A stretch of DNA of 64,000 nucleotides from Purpureocillium takamizusanense (lineage: Eukaryota > Ascomycota > Sordariomycetes > Hypocreales > Ophiocordycipitaceae). A program made the position numbers and the translations under genes. The notes below the pieces were generated by a model that searched no databases, was not told the origin of the DNA, and was given only the letters and a program-made list of their open reading frames with translations. Location of the stretch: the NCBI RefSeq assembly GCF_022605165.1, contig NC_063068.1, positions 5,704,001-5,768,000 of the forward strand. The letters run 5' to 3'. Below are positions 23,763 through 37,000 of the stretch, piece after piece (positions within the stretch are counted from its first letter, which is position 1; the number at the start of each line of letters is the position of its first letter).

Positions 23763-25335
23763 TTACGCGATGGCGCCTGCTTCGGCTGCCTGTGCCGGCT
23801 CGTCCGTCGTCATCTCGTGCTCTTCGCCGGGCCTGACACGCTCGACGGGCGCATTCTCGTCCACAAACTTGCGCTCGCTGACGTGCTCCTGGCCCGTCTC
23901 GGCTGTCCACACCTTGTCTCGGAACCCGCCTTGCTGGCCCTCCTCATGCACGAACATGCAGTTGGGGTTCAAGCAGGGATTGAACTTGCACTTGGTCTTG
24001 ACGTGCGTGAACTTGCAGTTGGCCGTCGTGCAGTCCGGTCCGTTGCGGCAAATGGGCATCGACGGATGTCGGAACGGACACCGCGGGTTCTGGCAGTTGG
24101 GGAAGAACTTGCAGTCCTGCTCATTCTGGTGCGCCAATCGAGCCGCCGGCGACGGATGCCGCCCCACGCATTTCCGGTTCTTGCAAGCCGCCCCGAAGCT
24201 GCACGTATCCGTAACGTCCACCGACACGCCGGGCGGCGCGGCTGGCGACTGGTGTGCGAACTTGCACTCCTTGTTTGTGCAGTGCAGGTTGTACTTGCAC
24301 ACCGTCTCCTCCGGGTTCGGTGCCTCGCGCTTGCCGCCAGACATGTCGACATCCTCACCCTCCGCTCCCTCCTCCGTCTTGATACCCTCTCCGTTGGCGT
24401 CTTGTTGTTGTTGGTGGTGCTGGTTTCTCCGGAACTTGTTGTTCTTGTGGTGCGGGTCCGATACTCTGTCGAAGAGCGACTTGCCGCCCCGCCCGCGTTG
24501 TCCAAAGCCACCGCCCCGCCCGCCTTGGCCTCCGGTCATGAGCTGCTGTGAGAGCTGGAACATCATCTTATTCTGTTCCTCGAGAATCGCCATGAGCTCC
24601 ATTTGATTCGGGGCTTGGCCCGGCATCATCCAGTTCGCCTGCGGGCCGCCCGCGGCCAGGCCCGCCTGAAGGTTTGCAGCGCGATGGTTGTTGTGTCGCG
24701 GAAGCCGCCCTGGGCCCGTTCGGGGGCCAGTGGGAGGGGCACGGCCATGTGTGTTGATCCGATCGTTGCCCCGAGTGCGGTGCAGGGCCCCGTCGCCGGT
24801 CCGGTCCATGGCCCTGTTCATCTGGCCCAGCATCCGCTTGTCCCGTCCACCGCGCATGTTTCCATTGCGCATCGATCGAGGCCCCGTAGGACTTTGGAGT
24901 TGTTAGCGGCAGGCCAAGTAACAGGCAGAATGCGTCGTTCGCCACTTACGCATTCAACTCAGAAGCGTCGTTTGTGCCCATATCTGTGTCCATCTCACCG
25001 GACATCCCGCCTTCCTGGGGTGCGTCGGCCATGGCGTCGCCGCCCGCGGCACGTCCGCCGTTCACTTGCGCGTTCAAGGAATCTATTTGCTCAAAGAGCC
25101 ATTTCGAGAAGTCGCGGACGCCGGGGTCGTCGGCTGGCAAGCCCAGAAGCTCTCCAGAGAGCTCAGTCGCAATCTGATCTTGCGTCTTCCCGTTGGCGAG
25201 CATAAGGATAATGTATTCGGCGAGAGCAGAGTCGTCGGTGCCGCCGGTGCCCCAACCAACCTCGACCAGCTTGGGCTGAATTGCCGAGTTGAGGGCATCC
25301 GCCAGCGGCGTGTTCATGGCAACTTCGACGGGCAT
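23763..25335 (-). CDS. NAB2: Nuclear poly(A)-RNA-binding protein, Nab2/ZC3H14 type
   Basis: Binds poly(A) tails in the nucleus, controlling tail length and mRNA export. Exons 24950-25335 and 23763-24891 give 504 residues. The N-terminal 110 residues match the Nab2 helical domain that contacts the nuclear pore protein Mlp1 in yeast (MNTPLADALNSAIQPKLVEV, then SALAEYIILMLANGKTQDQI). An Arg/Gly-rich stretch lies at about 251-265, a His/Gln patch near 286-292, and five tandem CCCH zinc fingers at 327-444, for example CKYNLHCTNKECKFAH and CKFFPNCQNPRCPFRH; the fifth has one residue fewer in its first spacing (CKFNPC). I start at 25335 because MPVEVAMNTPL fits the family. An in-frame ATG at 25407 would add 24 residues. 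Confidence 0.93.
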
Positions 25336-28300
25336 ATTGGCGATGGTGCGGATGCGATGCGTTCCGGGGATGAGGAGATTGCGCTTCGCTGGAGGCGCGG
25401 TCGTCAATAAAGGTCCCGCGTGAGACGCGTTGCTGGCCTCGGCTGCCTCGACAGGAGAAAGCTGACTGCAGGTCTATCAGGACTGTCGCTTGACCTTGTG
25501 AAGAGGTGGAATCCGTGGTCTGTGAGATTCACGGCTGGTTGATAGCGAGGCCGAGAAGAGCGAGAGGTGACGGCAAAGAAAGATGGACGGCCGAAAGCCT
25601 TGACTGCGCGGAAGGCAAAGAAGCCAGAAGAACTGGGTCCCAACCGAGTCACGTGATGCTCACGCCCGTTCGACCAGTGCAGAACAATGGCCAGGCTGTG
25701 ATTCTACTGGCATCAGGCATGGCTACTAAGACCCCTTTGACAGTAGATCATTGTACCTCTCGTTAATAATGACAAAGCTTTCATTGGTTACCCAGTCGCA
25801 TCTAGAACTATCGTCTGACTGGAAGTTGAATGTTGCGTTGGAACTTTGGAACTTGGGCTTGACCAGGGGAGTCACGTGCCGTCGAAGACGGGCGAATCGC
25901 AAGGTGGATGGATTATTCACCGGCCCCTAACTTATTATTGGCTCTCCGCGAACCCCCCCCCCCCTTTTTACTCCCGGCCAGCCACGCATAATAAACAACC
26001 ACCTTGGCAGCGCACAATCCGACTACGATATTTGCAATGTCGGAGCCGTCGCACTCATGGCACACGATCCCATCTGAGAAACGCGATGATTGCTTTCTCA
26101 TTATCTGCCGATAAATACTCGTATTCACGTTCTATCGCTCACAGAGGTCGTCCTTTGGTCGTCCGAGCCCGTCTCAATGGTGCCAGAGGTTTGCTCTACG
26201 GCATATCCAAGCGTCCACATCAATGGGGGCAACCCTGCAACAATAAAAGGATGAGTCCACTCATCCTGCCTCCAACAAAGCACGTATGTACAGTACATAC
26301 AACAATGCGCCCGGAACCCTCAGCCGCGACAAATCTGCAAGACCTGCCGCGCCGCTGCATGACCTGCGTTGACATTCGACTACTAGTAGCAAAGCAGGTA
26401 GTTAGAACCACGCTGTCTTGCATAGCGACCGCTGTTGGTCATGCCGACGCAAGGTACGAAGTTTTGTGTGACTGCAATCGCGCGAGCACTGTGATAGTCA
26501 AGGCCACGCGTGGATCACAGATCAACACACCGCCACACACAAAGAGCGGGAAAGCCTCTGGTAATTGGACACTGGCTCCGTGATTTCGATGTGACACGGC
26601 GGCAGCTGCGGGACCCGTCACGGGAGTCAAAGCCTCGGCCGTTGGTCCCCGGAGGCGGATGTGACGAATGTCGGCATTGGGGCCAACGCGGTGCGACATA
26701 AGACGGACCGGAGGGTCGAGTTTGGCCGCCGCGCCGATCTCACACACGGCCGAGTGGGTGGAGCCGGCGACATCATGGGCGCCACGCCACGGCCTGGGTT
26801 GGGTTTCAGCGCCGGAAAGGGTGCGATGGCCGCTGCACCATTTGCGCCGATGTGAACAGAACAGTCGGCCTTGTGTGTGCCTGCTAATGGCCATGAACTG
26901 ATAGGGCGCAAATACGAAGTACGGGCCGGACTTTTGACGACAGCCTGAATTCTCCTGCCCTAGCTTGGGGTTTGTCAGTCTGCAATTTGACACGCTTCCC
27001 CATCAGTACCGACGGAACGAACGCTTTGCGAAGGAGCGCGCAGCAGGGCCGCCATGGCGCTGAGCTAGCAGAACCCTCAAAACACGGAGTCGACGCAGCC
27101 GCCATTGCCGCTGCAGCTGTAGCATGTACCTACTTCGTATGGGTACCTAGTAGTATGCGGGTTCCTGCCCATGCCCTCTACCCAGCGCTCTTCAAAGCTC
27201 GACTGTCAGACACTCGGGCAAACGGACTTTCGGCGCCGAAGGTGGGCTCGTCCCGGTGGGACATGGCGGCCCCAGATTCATGGCGCAAGATCGCTGGAGC
27301 CATGGACAACTAGGCATCTGATGGATCCATCGAAGCTGGCAGGCTGGCCCACTCTACCCGCCATTCCAGTCTCACACCCTTCCCATCTGCCCCTCCCCGG
27401 CGCGGCGGGCGGACTTGAGGCTGAAGGAGGGCTGGGCTGGCCCGGCTGGGGTCGGCTGGGGCTGTGACGCGGGGCGACGGTTGCGTAGGTATGTTTGAAG
27501 ATTTCTGGCTTGTGAATGCTTGGCCAACGATGAGCTGTCCATCATCTCTGGCGCCGTGGCCTCCAAGCCTGCCTGGACTCTCACGCTTCTGAGAGGTTGC
27601 GAACCGCCGCACCCTTCAAGGTGCCAAATATGACGTACCTATGGCATTCGACGGCGCGCAGGCGCCATTTGTGATGAGCGCCAGGGCGCACTTGCCTCTC
27701 GACGGTTTCGATCGAGTGCAGTATACGGTGACGCCAGGTCTCCCCGTACCTACCTAGGTACATAGTAGTACTAACGTTACGCACCATGGCACCCCCATGG
27801 ACCGTGGTACCTGTACTGGTAGGTGCGTACGTGGTACCTTACGTAGTATCTTCAAGGTTCTGTCAATGCGGTCAGTTCCTGCCTGCTTTGCCGGCTCGCC
27901 CCTCCCTCCTTCCGCTCCGCCAGGATTGACACGCGCACGGCCGCACCGCTACACATGCGGACGTAGCAGTAGCACTAAGGTAACATACTAGTACGAACAA
28001 GAACTACTAGTGGCAGTGCCCCCTACCCTACCTTTCCCCGGGCTCGAGTCCCCAATCCACGATCGCAACGCATATTGCACATACTTATAGCAGCCCCTGC
28101 TTTTCGCTGGATGCTTCCCTAGCCTGACGACTTGTCTCTAACCCCACACCAATGCTCCCGCCCAGCATTGTGACGGATCTCCTCTACCTCGTCGACGCCT
28201 ACGACGTGAGACGCAATTTGTTCTTAGGATACCCACGTACGACGTATACCTACTACACTCACGCGAGCCCTGGTTGACTGCGTTTGTGACTCTTCTCACG

Positions 28301-28345
28301 TCTCCCCGCGATATTGGATAGGACCCAGCCGACCCACTGCCCGCC
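25336..28345. other. Intergenic region between NAB2 and the P450 gene
   Basis: Three kilobases between divergent genes with no recognisable coding sequence. It contains several GTAC-type elements (26913-26922, 27131-27139 and a TACCTAGGTA palindrome at 27751-27760), a C-run near 25951-25965, and GGCTGGG-type repeats near 27432-27465. It may include the NAB2 and P450 promoters and non-coding RNA. Confidence 0.45.
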
Positions 28346-30076
28346 ATGGGTCTCGTTGAAACACTTTTGGAGCATGCCTCCGTCAGATCCGTCTCCCTCT
28401 TCCTCATATGCGCATACGTTCTCTGGACCGTTGTCGCCCGCGTCAACGAGCACCGCAGCATCAGGCGTCTGGGGAATCATGGGCCGGCTATGACGTCCTA
28501 CATGCCCTGGGGTGAGTCTCTCCTGGTGGCCCTTTGTTTCTCACGCCGCCAGTACGTACTACAGAGCTAACATTGAGTAGGGCTCGACTTCATGGCCAAG
28601 GGCATCCGCGCCACCATAGCCCAAAAGAATCTAGAGCTCTGGCGCGACGACTTCTTCAAGGGGACCAAAGGATGGACCCGCGAGGCCCGCCTCGTAGGCC
28701 AGCGCATCATCTTCACGGCAGACCCCGAGATTATCAAGGCCATGCTTGCTACCCAGTTCGGCGACTTTGGCAAGGGCAAGCCTTTTCACGAGGAGTGGAA
28801 GGAGTTCCTCGGTGACAGCATCTTCACTACCGACGGCTCCCAATGGCACAACAGCCGCCAGCTGATCCGCCCGCAGTTCACGAGGGACCGCGTCAGCGAC
28901 CTCGAGTGCTTCGAGTCCCACATGGAGACGCTCTTCAAGGCCATGGCCAACGGCGGCCCGCTCAATGGCGAAAACCAGGTCGTCGACATGTCACAGACTG
29001 ACGGCCGCGTCTTGGATATCTCTGACCTCTTCTACCGCTACACTCTTGATGTTGCCACCGACTTCCTCCTTGGCACTGATGTCAAGTCGTTGAGGTGAGC
29101 GCCGGCTCCCCGTGCCGCCTAAATGACCGCGATACTGACCCCACCCAAACGAAGCACCCCGAGACAAGAGTTTGCCGAAGCCTTCAACGAGGTGCAGCGC
29201 ATCCAGAACATCATCACGCGCACCAACAGGCTCCGCTACCTCGTCCCCAAGTGGACCTATCGAGCTTGCCTCCGCGTCATCAACGCCTTCATCCACAAGT
29301 TCATCGAGCGAACTCTCCGTCTCGCACCCAGCGAGTTCGACAAGACCAAGTCAGACAAGAGCTACACTTTCCTGCACGAGCTGGCCCGCTTCACCCGCGA
29401 TCCCAAGGTCATTCGCGACCAGGTCATCGCCGTCCTCCTCGCCGGCCGCGACACCACCGCTGGTTCCCTCTCGTGGGCTCTCTACGAACTCTCGCGCCAC
29501 CCTGAAGCGCTCGCCAAGCTGCGAAACGAGATTCTCGACACGGTCGGGCCGGACAAACCCCCGACGTACGAACACCTCAAGAACATGTCGTACCTCAAGG
29601 CCGTCCTCAACGAGATCCTCCGCCTCTACCCAGCGGTGCCGTACAACGTCCGCCTCGCCCTCAAGGACACGACCCTGCCGCGTGGCGGCGGCCCCGACGG
29701 CTCTGAACCCCTGCCCGTCCTCAAGGACACCCCCATCGCCTACTCCACGCTCGTCATGCAGCGCCGCCCGGACCTCTACCCGCCCGTCTCGGACACCTTC
29801 GCCGACCCCGGCGTCTTCAGCCCCGAGCGCTGGGCGCACTGGCACCCCAAGCCCCACGAGTACATCCCCTTCAACGCCGGCCCGCGCATCTGCATCGGCC
29901 AGCAGTTTGCCCTGACCGAGATGAGCTACGTCCTCGTCCGCATGTTCCAGCGCTTCAGCCACGTGGAGAGCCACATGCAGGCCATTGACGGCGGGTCGCC
30001 CATGCTCAAGTCGGACATTGTGCTGTCTCCTGGCCAGGGCGTCCATGTCGCCTTTTTCCAGGCCGAAAAGGCGTAG
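28346..30076 (+). CDS. Cytochrome P450, CYP52-like (fatty acid/alkane omega-hydroxylase type)
   Basis: Membrane-bound haem monooxygenase, expected in the endoplasmic reticulum and fed by NADPH-P450 reductase. Exons 28346-28511, 28581-29094 and 29155-30076 give 533 residues. A hydrophobic anchor (SLFLICAYVLWTVVA) lies near the N-terminus. The oxygen-activating I-helix motif AGRDTTAG is at 323-330, the K-helix EILR at 380-383, and the haem-binding FNAGPRICIG at 466-475 with Cys473 as ligand. AGRDTTAG together with FNAGPRICIGQQFALTE is typical of the CYP52 group and related fungal families that hydroxylate the end carbon of fatty acids or alkanes; substrate is inference. Its 3' end faces the aminotransferase gene 271 bases away. 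Confidence 0.93.
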
Positions 30077-30347
30077 CCCTCGCTGGCTTGTTTGTTTCCT
30101 TTCTTTGATCTACGGAATCGCGGTTACAATGTACAGTACACTATGGCAGGTGATGTGACGAATCGGTTCTCCTGGCTACGCCACTTCCCATTTCACATCC
30201 TAATGAAGATACAAATGAGTCCCAACCCGCGCCTTGTACCTGCGATACGTGGAATGATCCTGCCATTGATGATTACCGAGCCTTATGCCACAGCCACCCT
30301 ACCCTCCCACTACTCTCCGCTTGCTGCTCAACACACAAGCGAGCCGC

Positions 30348-32269
30348 TCATTGCTTCCCAAAACTGTCCCGCACGGCCTTGCCAAATCTCTTGATTGCCT
30401 CGTTCATGGCGTCGGGTGTCGCCATGGCATATGTTGTGCGGAAATAGAGCCCCGGCAGAGGCTTGTCCTTCTCGGCCAGGAACCATGAGCCCCTCGCGAC
30501 TAGCACACCGCTGTCGATGCAGGAGTTAAAAATCTCCTCCTCAATCTCCTCCACGGATCGTGTGCTGGCCTGGGGGTGCTGCGAATAGTCGACTTTGAGC
30601 CACATCTGTAACATTGTTCTTTTAGCTGCTTGGCCCAGGATGGCAAGAAAAGGGGCAAGACTCAGTCATTGCTTACAAACATGCCCGCGGCAGGCGGAAC
30701 CCAGCTGACAATATCGCGTGGGAGGTTATCTTCGCAGGCGGCCAAGAGGGCATTGCGCTTCTTCGTGTACTCGAGACGCAGGTTCATCAGCCACCGCAGG
30801 TAGCCCTCGTGTCCCCACGTCTCGTCGAGCAGCTTGTACACGATAACCTGGGAGAAGCCGGCGGGGCCCTGGCTGGCAACCTCGGCGTGACGCTGGTACC
30901 GCTCGATGATCTGCTCGGATGCGACCACCCAGCCCATGCGAGAGCCAGGAACCAAGACCTTGGACAACGAGTCCATGCGCATGACGCGGCCATCAATGTC
31001 GATGCTGACCAGAGAAGGAATCAGCGAAGCGACAAATTCTTCGACGTTCTTGGGTGGCGGCACATCCGGCTGATCACGTCCTCTGTAGGGTTGCATTTGG
31101 AGAAAGTAGTAAGGCTCGTCCTCAATGATGAAGATGTCGTGTTTTTGGCAAACGCGATATATGGCCTGTCTCCTCTCTGCGCCCTGTGTGGCACCCGTGG
31201 GGTTCTGACCGGACGGCACAGTATAAAGCACATGAGGCTTCTTCGCACCGCGGGCCTTTGCGTCCCACTTGCTCAGAAGGTCATCCATAGCTTCCGGGAC
31301 CAGGCCCTGTTCATCGACGGCAGCACCAAACACCTTGACGCCGAGCGGCACAATCGTTTCCAGTGCCGTAGAGAAGCTGAACTCCTCGGTGAGGACGGAG
31401 TCGCCGCGGTCCTTGTCGCAAAACATGCGCAAGGCCTGCTCCAAGGCACCGGTGCTGCCGATGGTCTGGCACACCCGCCAGTCCGCATAGGGGGGTTTGC
31501 AGACTATTTCAGTATGTTCTGTGAGAAAGCGAATCATCTGAGCAGATCCGGTGGACTGGCCATAGTTGAGAGCAATGGAGAGATCGTAGACGCCGTCGCG
31601 GTCCCGAACGTCGTATTTGCCGATGGTGACCGTCTTGCCATGCTCCAGGGTTTCTTTTTCCGAGAAGTTTGGGGCAGTCGGCACTTTCATGCTGAGCTCA
31701 GCGAAGGGAAAGAGCTGGCTGGAAGGGAGGCCACCTCCAAGGGAGATGAGGCCAGGCTTTTTGAGGTGCTTGGCGGCCTGCTTGAGGGTGCAGGGTTTCC
31801 TCTCGATGCTCTCATGGCTCAAATGGGCTGTTTTAGTGTCAGTCAATATCCATTAGCATCTGCGGGGACGAGGGGCCATATATCAAGTCACATACAGTCC
31901 CAGCGCTTGGCCTTGGGCTTGCCCTCTTGCTAGTGGAGCCGTCAGCACCGGGTTTGAGAAGAGAGTCTTGAGCATGCGGCTTACCGAGCCTTTAAACATG
32001 TCGCTGTCTGACGCGGCAGCAATCCCGGCCACCAGTTTGCCAGCCTTGGCTCTTCGGGCAAGGATGTCGTCTATGGCCGAGGTGCGTTGACCTTTCTCCA
32101 GGCGTGCATCGCGAGCCACCGGGGCCGCCTCGGCGTTAAAGAGGCCCTGAGACTTGTTGTGGATGCGACGGGTGTGGTAAAAGGCTGCTGTCTGCGCGGC
32201 GGCGCGACGAGCGCCATGCCGGAGACATACCGCCTGCGTGGCCGGCAGCATGGCGGAGCGAGCGAGCAC
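30348..32269 (-). CDS. Aromatic/2-aminoadipate-type aminotransferase (Aro8-like)
   Basis: PLP-dependent class I/II aminotransferase. Yeast Aro8 moves amino groups between aromatic amino acids, 2-aminoadipate and their keto acids. Exons 31985-32269, 31896-31929 (34 nt), 30677-31827 and 30348-30605 give 575 residues. Family motifs are KAGKLVAGIAA and DMFKG in exon 1, GKPKAKRWD in the small exon, KKPGLISLGGGLPSSQLFP, the PLP-site NPTG at 315-318, EDEPYYFLQ near 342-350, and the PLP-binding lysine in SLSK (Lys396). The first 35 residues (MLARSAMLPATQAVC, then many Arg/Ala) look like a mitochondrial presequence, which many Aro8 proteins lack. A downstream ATG at 32251 could also start it. Possible roles are tryptophan/kynurenine, lysine or tyrosine metabolism; the sequence does not decide. 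Confidence 0.9.
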
Positions 32270-34093
32270 TGGCGACTAAAGGATGACCGCACTGTCAGCT
32301 TCAGAACACTTGCGCGTGCATCAACACGGCAATATATGCTACCTCTCTGGCGTAGGTGGCCTCTGTGTAGGCAGCGTGGTGCCAGATAGAGTCGAAGGCG
32401 AAGCTGAGTTGGGTCCGGAGTTGAGAGAGTGAGAGTCAGAATCAATCAGACGTGTGTGGTGTTAGAGTTGGCAAAGGTGTGAAGACGGTACATGTGGTAG
32501 CTTGACGTGTGTCGTAAGGTAGGTACTAGGTAGGTGTGCCTGCTCTTGCCAAAGGTAGGTACTCCGTAGAGGGGCCACGAGGAAAGGAGATCCGGAAGGC
32601 GCATCCGGAAAGTACATGCATCTTATCTTGTAAGTGGACGGGGAGGGGGTCAGGGCAGGGAACAAGACACACCGCGATAGGGATGCGCAGAAGATGCTCC
32701 GTATTCACTAACGTGATGACTACCTAAACTGGATGGATTGCAGCCAGAACATTACGATCCTTTACTACTAACTTAGTACCTAGGTATCTTGCCCTGCCCG
32801 CCCACACCCCCCCGGTGCCGGCGGGACCCCGATCGTAGCCGCAACGACTGGGCGACCCCGCGAAAGCAGCAGGCCAATTCCAGCAGCTCGAGGGAGACGC
32901 CAGGCGCGACGGGGCCTATCAGCAACCATTTTGGGGCAATTGGATGCGCGCCGCCGGACACCCACGGTCACAAGATCCGGGGGCCACCGCCGACAGGCCC
33001 GACGGCGCCCCGCACTTACGTACAGAGGACCAACGGGGGCGGCGGGCGCGCCCTAGGCGACACGGACCCGCAAATGACGGCCTGCGCTGGGGTTCAACGC
33101 CGGAGCGGCCACGTCGGGCGGCTCCATCTAGGCACCTTCAGTGGGCAGGTAGAATCCAGACGACGCCTGGATGGTAGCTGCCGTGCAATACTCACACGGG
33201 ACTATTCCAGGGGCTGTGACAGTTTTCTTCGCACGCGCCCTCTGGATATGCTCTGCGTCGCCAACGGCAAGCGAATGTTGCGGTGGCCGCCTGTACCCAG
33301 CCAGCATGTACTACAATCAGCGGGCCCCACGTCCGGCCGGCGCTGAGGCCCCGCCCAAGCACTAGCTCTCGATTAGGACATTATCCGGAGAACCTCTTAT
33401 TATCGTCAAGCACCGTGCTACCATCGCCTCAGGGCCATGCCCGCCCGTACTTGTACGTTCGCCTCGAGCTGGCATGTACGTACGGGCACGGATCTCGAAA
33501 CACAAGTTGTCTCACGCAAGACCGCCTACATGCTACTAACGTAGTACTTACTCTCTCTGCCTCTGATGTCCCTCCGACCGAAGCTCGGTGAGGCCTCGGT
33601 GGGGCGGCGAGCTCAAGGTCCAAGCATGCCTGAGCACACTCGCGCTCCAACGACATATGATGCTTCAACTTGAGTCCCTGCTATCGCCTTTTGCATAAGT
33701 GGCCGTCACTCAGCGCTGTTGCTTTGCACGTCTGAGACACACGACTCTCTTGGCTACGGCTGCCGCGTCGCCAGTCGGGCACGTCGGATTATGTAATACA
33801 GCGATAAGCTCCAAACTTGGGGAAGGAGCTCCAACGCCCCACACAGGCTGGCCGATGCGGCAGGAGTCCGCAGGACCCTCCTCAAGTCTCAATGCCTCAA
33901 CTCAACAGTCAACCAGCACAATTTCCGGCGATAACACCAGGCGTCGCGGCGAGTACCGGCAACCACACGGCTCCGACCTTGCCATTGACTGACGCCAATG
34001 CTGTCGGAGGCCGCACTCTGTCTCCGCGCCGTGCAAGAGGCGGATGACTAAAGCGGCGCATCTTGGGGACCATTTCGCAAGCGAGTAGCCGCC
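32270..34093. other. Intergenic region between aminotransferase and RIC1
   Basis: Divergent promoter region of 1.8 kb. It contains GGTAGGTA repeats near 32516-32530, a TACTCCGTA element near 32568 and a TACCTAGGTA palindrome at 32777-32786. Short open frames here have no recognisable similarity to proteins I know. Confidence 0.45.
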
Positions 34094-37000
34094 ATGTATT
34101 GGCCCATCGGCACGCCTCGCGTCTATGCCACCAGCAGCAGCCGCACGCCCGGCTTGAACCTGTTTGTGTCCAACGATGGACTCCCCCCCAGCCCTTTCGA
34201 TTCGGACTCGTCTTCGCCTCCGGCACCCAAAGCCCCGTCGCGGTCCACTGCCGCCCACGATGACATCGAGATACAGCCCCCGCCGACGCCCATCACACCC
34301 GCCACGCCCGCCGTCCAATCCGTCGAGCACGATGACAATCCCTTGAACAACGCCTTGGCGGGCTCGGCCGTCTCTGGCGCGGACATGGTGCCCCTCAAGG
34401 ACCCTGTGCTCGCTCTCCGCGTTGCCCGTGCCGGCCACTTGTTTGCTGTCATCACGGCCACCTCCATCACCGTCTGGCAGACAAAGGTCCCCTCTCTCAT
34501 GCCTCCCCAGGCGGGTGTCCGTCTCTCTGACTTGCTATAGCCCACCGTCGTCCTCGCCGTCGTCGTCCGGTCCGACTCCTCTCTCGCGCTGTACGGAAGA
34601 AACGTCGACTTGCTGCTCCGCCCCGATTCGGCCATCTTGGTAGTTCGAACCGACCAGGGCTATCTCATCACCTACTCAATAGCAACCGACGGCGAGTCAT
34701 GCGTGTACAAACCGCATTTTCCGAACCATCACCATGTTCAACGGCGGAAACAGAGCCTCATCGGCGGCCAGGTGGGATTGCGGCCAGAGCAGTTCTTGTG
34801 GGGACCTGGGGAAGGATCAGGCGTGCGCGATGTCAGTGTCCGGTTCCGCATGGTCATCAAGGTCGATGCGGGCATTGAAAGCGCCTTGGCACTGGACGAC
34901 GAGCTTGTGGTCGCGACGAGGAAGCCGGCTGCAGTTCAGTGCATCCGATGGACGCCCGACAGCACTGGAAGTCAGACCCGCACCGAAATAATGAGCCGGA
35001 TGGGTTGGGTCGAGAAGAAGGTCTCCATCATCGAGATGACACACGACCGGCCCATGAACTTGGCCACGTGGATCACCAACGACGGTCGGGCTTACGCCGT
35101 GCAGCGACAGCAGGCTCGTTCCGATGGTGACAACTCTGACGACGCCGATTCGAAGCGCCTTTTCAAGGGGCATTGCTTTCATGTCCCGCAGAGCCCCGGC
35201 GGCCACGCTGTCAAGGCTGTCATAAACGCGCGGTTCTCTCTGATTGCTGTGGGCTGTGCCGATGGCACCATTCAAGTCTACTCGGTCAAGGATTATGCGG
35301 GCAACATTGCGCATTCTCACGCCCAGAAAATGCCCGTCTCAGGCTCTGCGACCGGTGCCTTTACAAGTCTGAGCTACTCTCCGGACGGGTACTGCCTCTT
35401 CGCAGGGTTCGAAAGGGGCTGGGCGGTTTGGAGCATGTTCGGCAAACTCGGGAGCCACAGCTTCAGTGTCGATGAGTCCATCGCGAACGGAAACGGCGAA
35501 CAATGGCTCAAGGGTGTCACGGGCGCGTCGTGGATTGGCGGCGGCTCTGAGATGCTACTCGTCGGCCCGCCTCATGAGGCCGTGTGGGGCCTCGAGATGG
35601 CAAAAAGCGCCGTCACCGGTTGCTACAACGAGGCCAATGTATTCAGGACTGTCCTGCAGACCCCGACGGCAGTCATGGTATACCGAGGCTACGACCTGCC
35701 TGACCTGACGAGCATCTCCGCGGAGCCGTTCCTGTGGCATACTGCAAAGGTGCCACCGACTTATCTGCTGAATCAGTGGCCGATACGCCAGACCGTCATC
35801 TCCCCCGATGGCCGTTATGTTGCCGTCGCCGGCCGCAGAGGACTTGCCCACTATAGCGTCAATAGCGGGCGCTGGAAGACGTTCGTCAACGAGGAGATGG
35901 AAAACGAGTTCCAGGTGAGGGGAGGCATGTGTTGGTATCAGCACATTCTCGTCGCCGCAGTGGAGAGCAACAAGGCGTACGGGATTCGGCTCTACTCGCG
36001 CGAGACGGCGCTCGACTCGTCGCACGTGCTGTACACGCACCAGATACCGGCTCCGGTCGTCCTGGTGACTACATCTGGGGACGATTCCCTGCTGGTGTAC
36101 ACGTACGAAAACCTGCTCTACCATTTCATCTTTACACCTTGGGCAGACTCGGTGCGACTGGTTCAGGTTGGACAGATTGCCTTTCATGGCATCGTTCGAT
36201 CGCCCGCCAGAGTCCGCGGGCTAAGCTGGATATTGCCTGAGAGCCAGCTGGTAGACGGGGATCCGTCTCAGGACGTGGCCGTGGCATCCGTCATCTTCCT
36301 CGTTGATGGGAAGCTGGTGCTGCTGACCCCCTCGCTCAACGACGAAGGCCAGCTGAAGTATGACATGCGTATCATCGCGCAGAACGTAGAGTACCATGCG
36401 AGCATGAGAGATCAGCCGCTTTTGAACATGTCACGAGCGTCGAGCGGCACACCACTGAATCGGCGACCGGCGGCTCTGCGAGATTCCCTGTGGGTATTCG
36501 ATGGCGACGAGGTCAAGGCATGGACCAGCATGAAGGAAGTGCTCGAAGCTGCGACCAGCGCCGGTGGCAAGGACTTGCCAACGCCGGTGTCTATACCTGT
36601 GGACTTTTATCCACTGTCGTTCTTGCTGGAAAAGGGCATCATCTTGGGCGTTGAGTCGGACCTCGTGCAGCGGCGAGATGTGACCTTTTCCTTCTTCCAC
36701 TTCGCCATCAGGGTAAGTTACCTGTCGGCAGCGGATTGCTTGCGACTTGCTAACGCTGTTTCAGACACATCTCGTGCTCCCGGACGTGCTGCGTTACTAT
36801 CTGCGGCAGAATAGAACGGTCGAGGCGACGACGCTGGCTGAACAATATCGAGACCTAGAGTATTTCTCGCATGGGTTGGAGATATTGCTCCACCGCGTTC
36901 TGGATGAGGAAGCAGAGACATCGCCCAAACCCGAGGACGCTGTCTTGCCGCGAGTGTTGTCACTGCTGTCGTCGTCTGGGGACTACCTGGATGTCGTGCT

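Noticed and set aside
23817..24551. 244-codon plus-strand frame
   Set aside because: Antisense shadow of the Nab2 zinc-finger region.
30809..31933. 374-codon plus-strand frame
   Set aside because: Long but antisense to the aminotransferase; the minus strand has full family motifs and correct splice sites.
34645..34660. TTCGAACC resembling a tRNA B box
   Set aside because: Lies inside the RIC1 coding exon with no matching A box or cloverleaf stems. No convincing tRNA gene was found elsewhere by eye.
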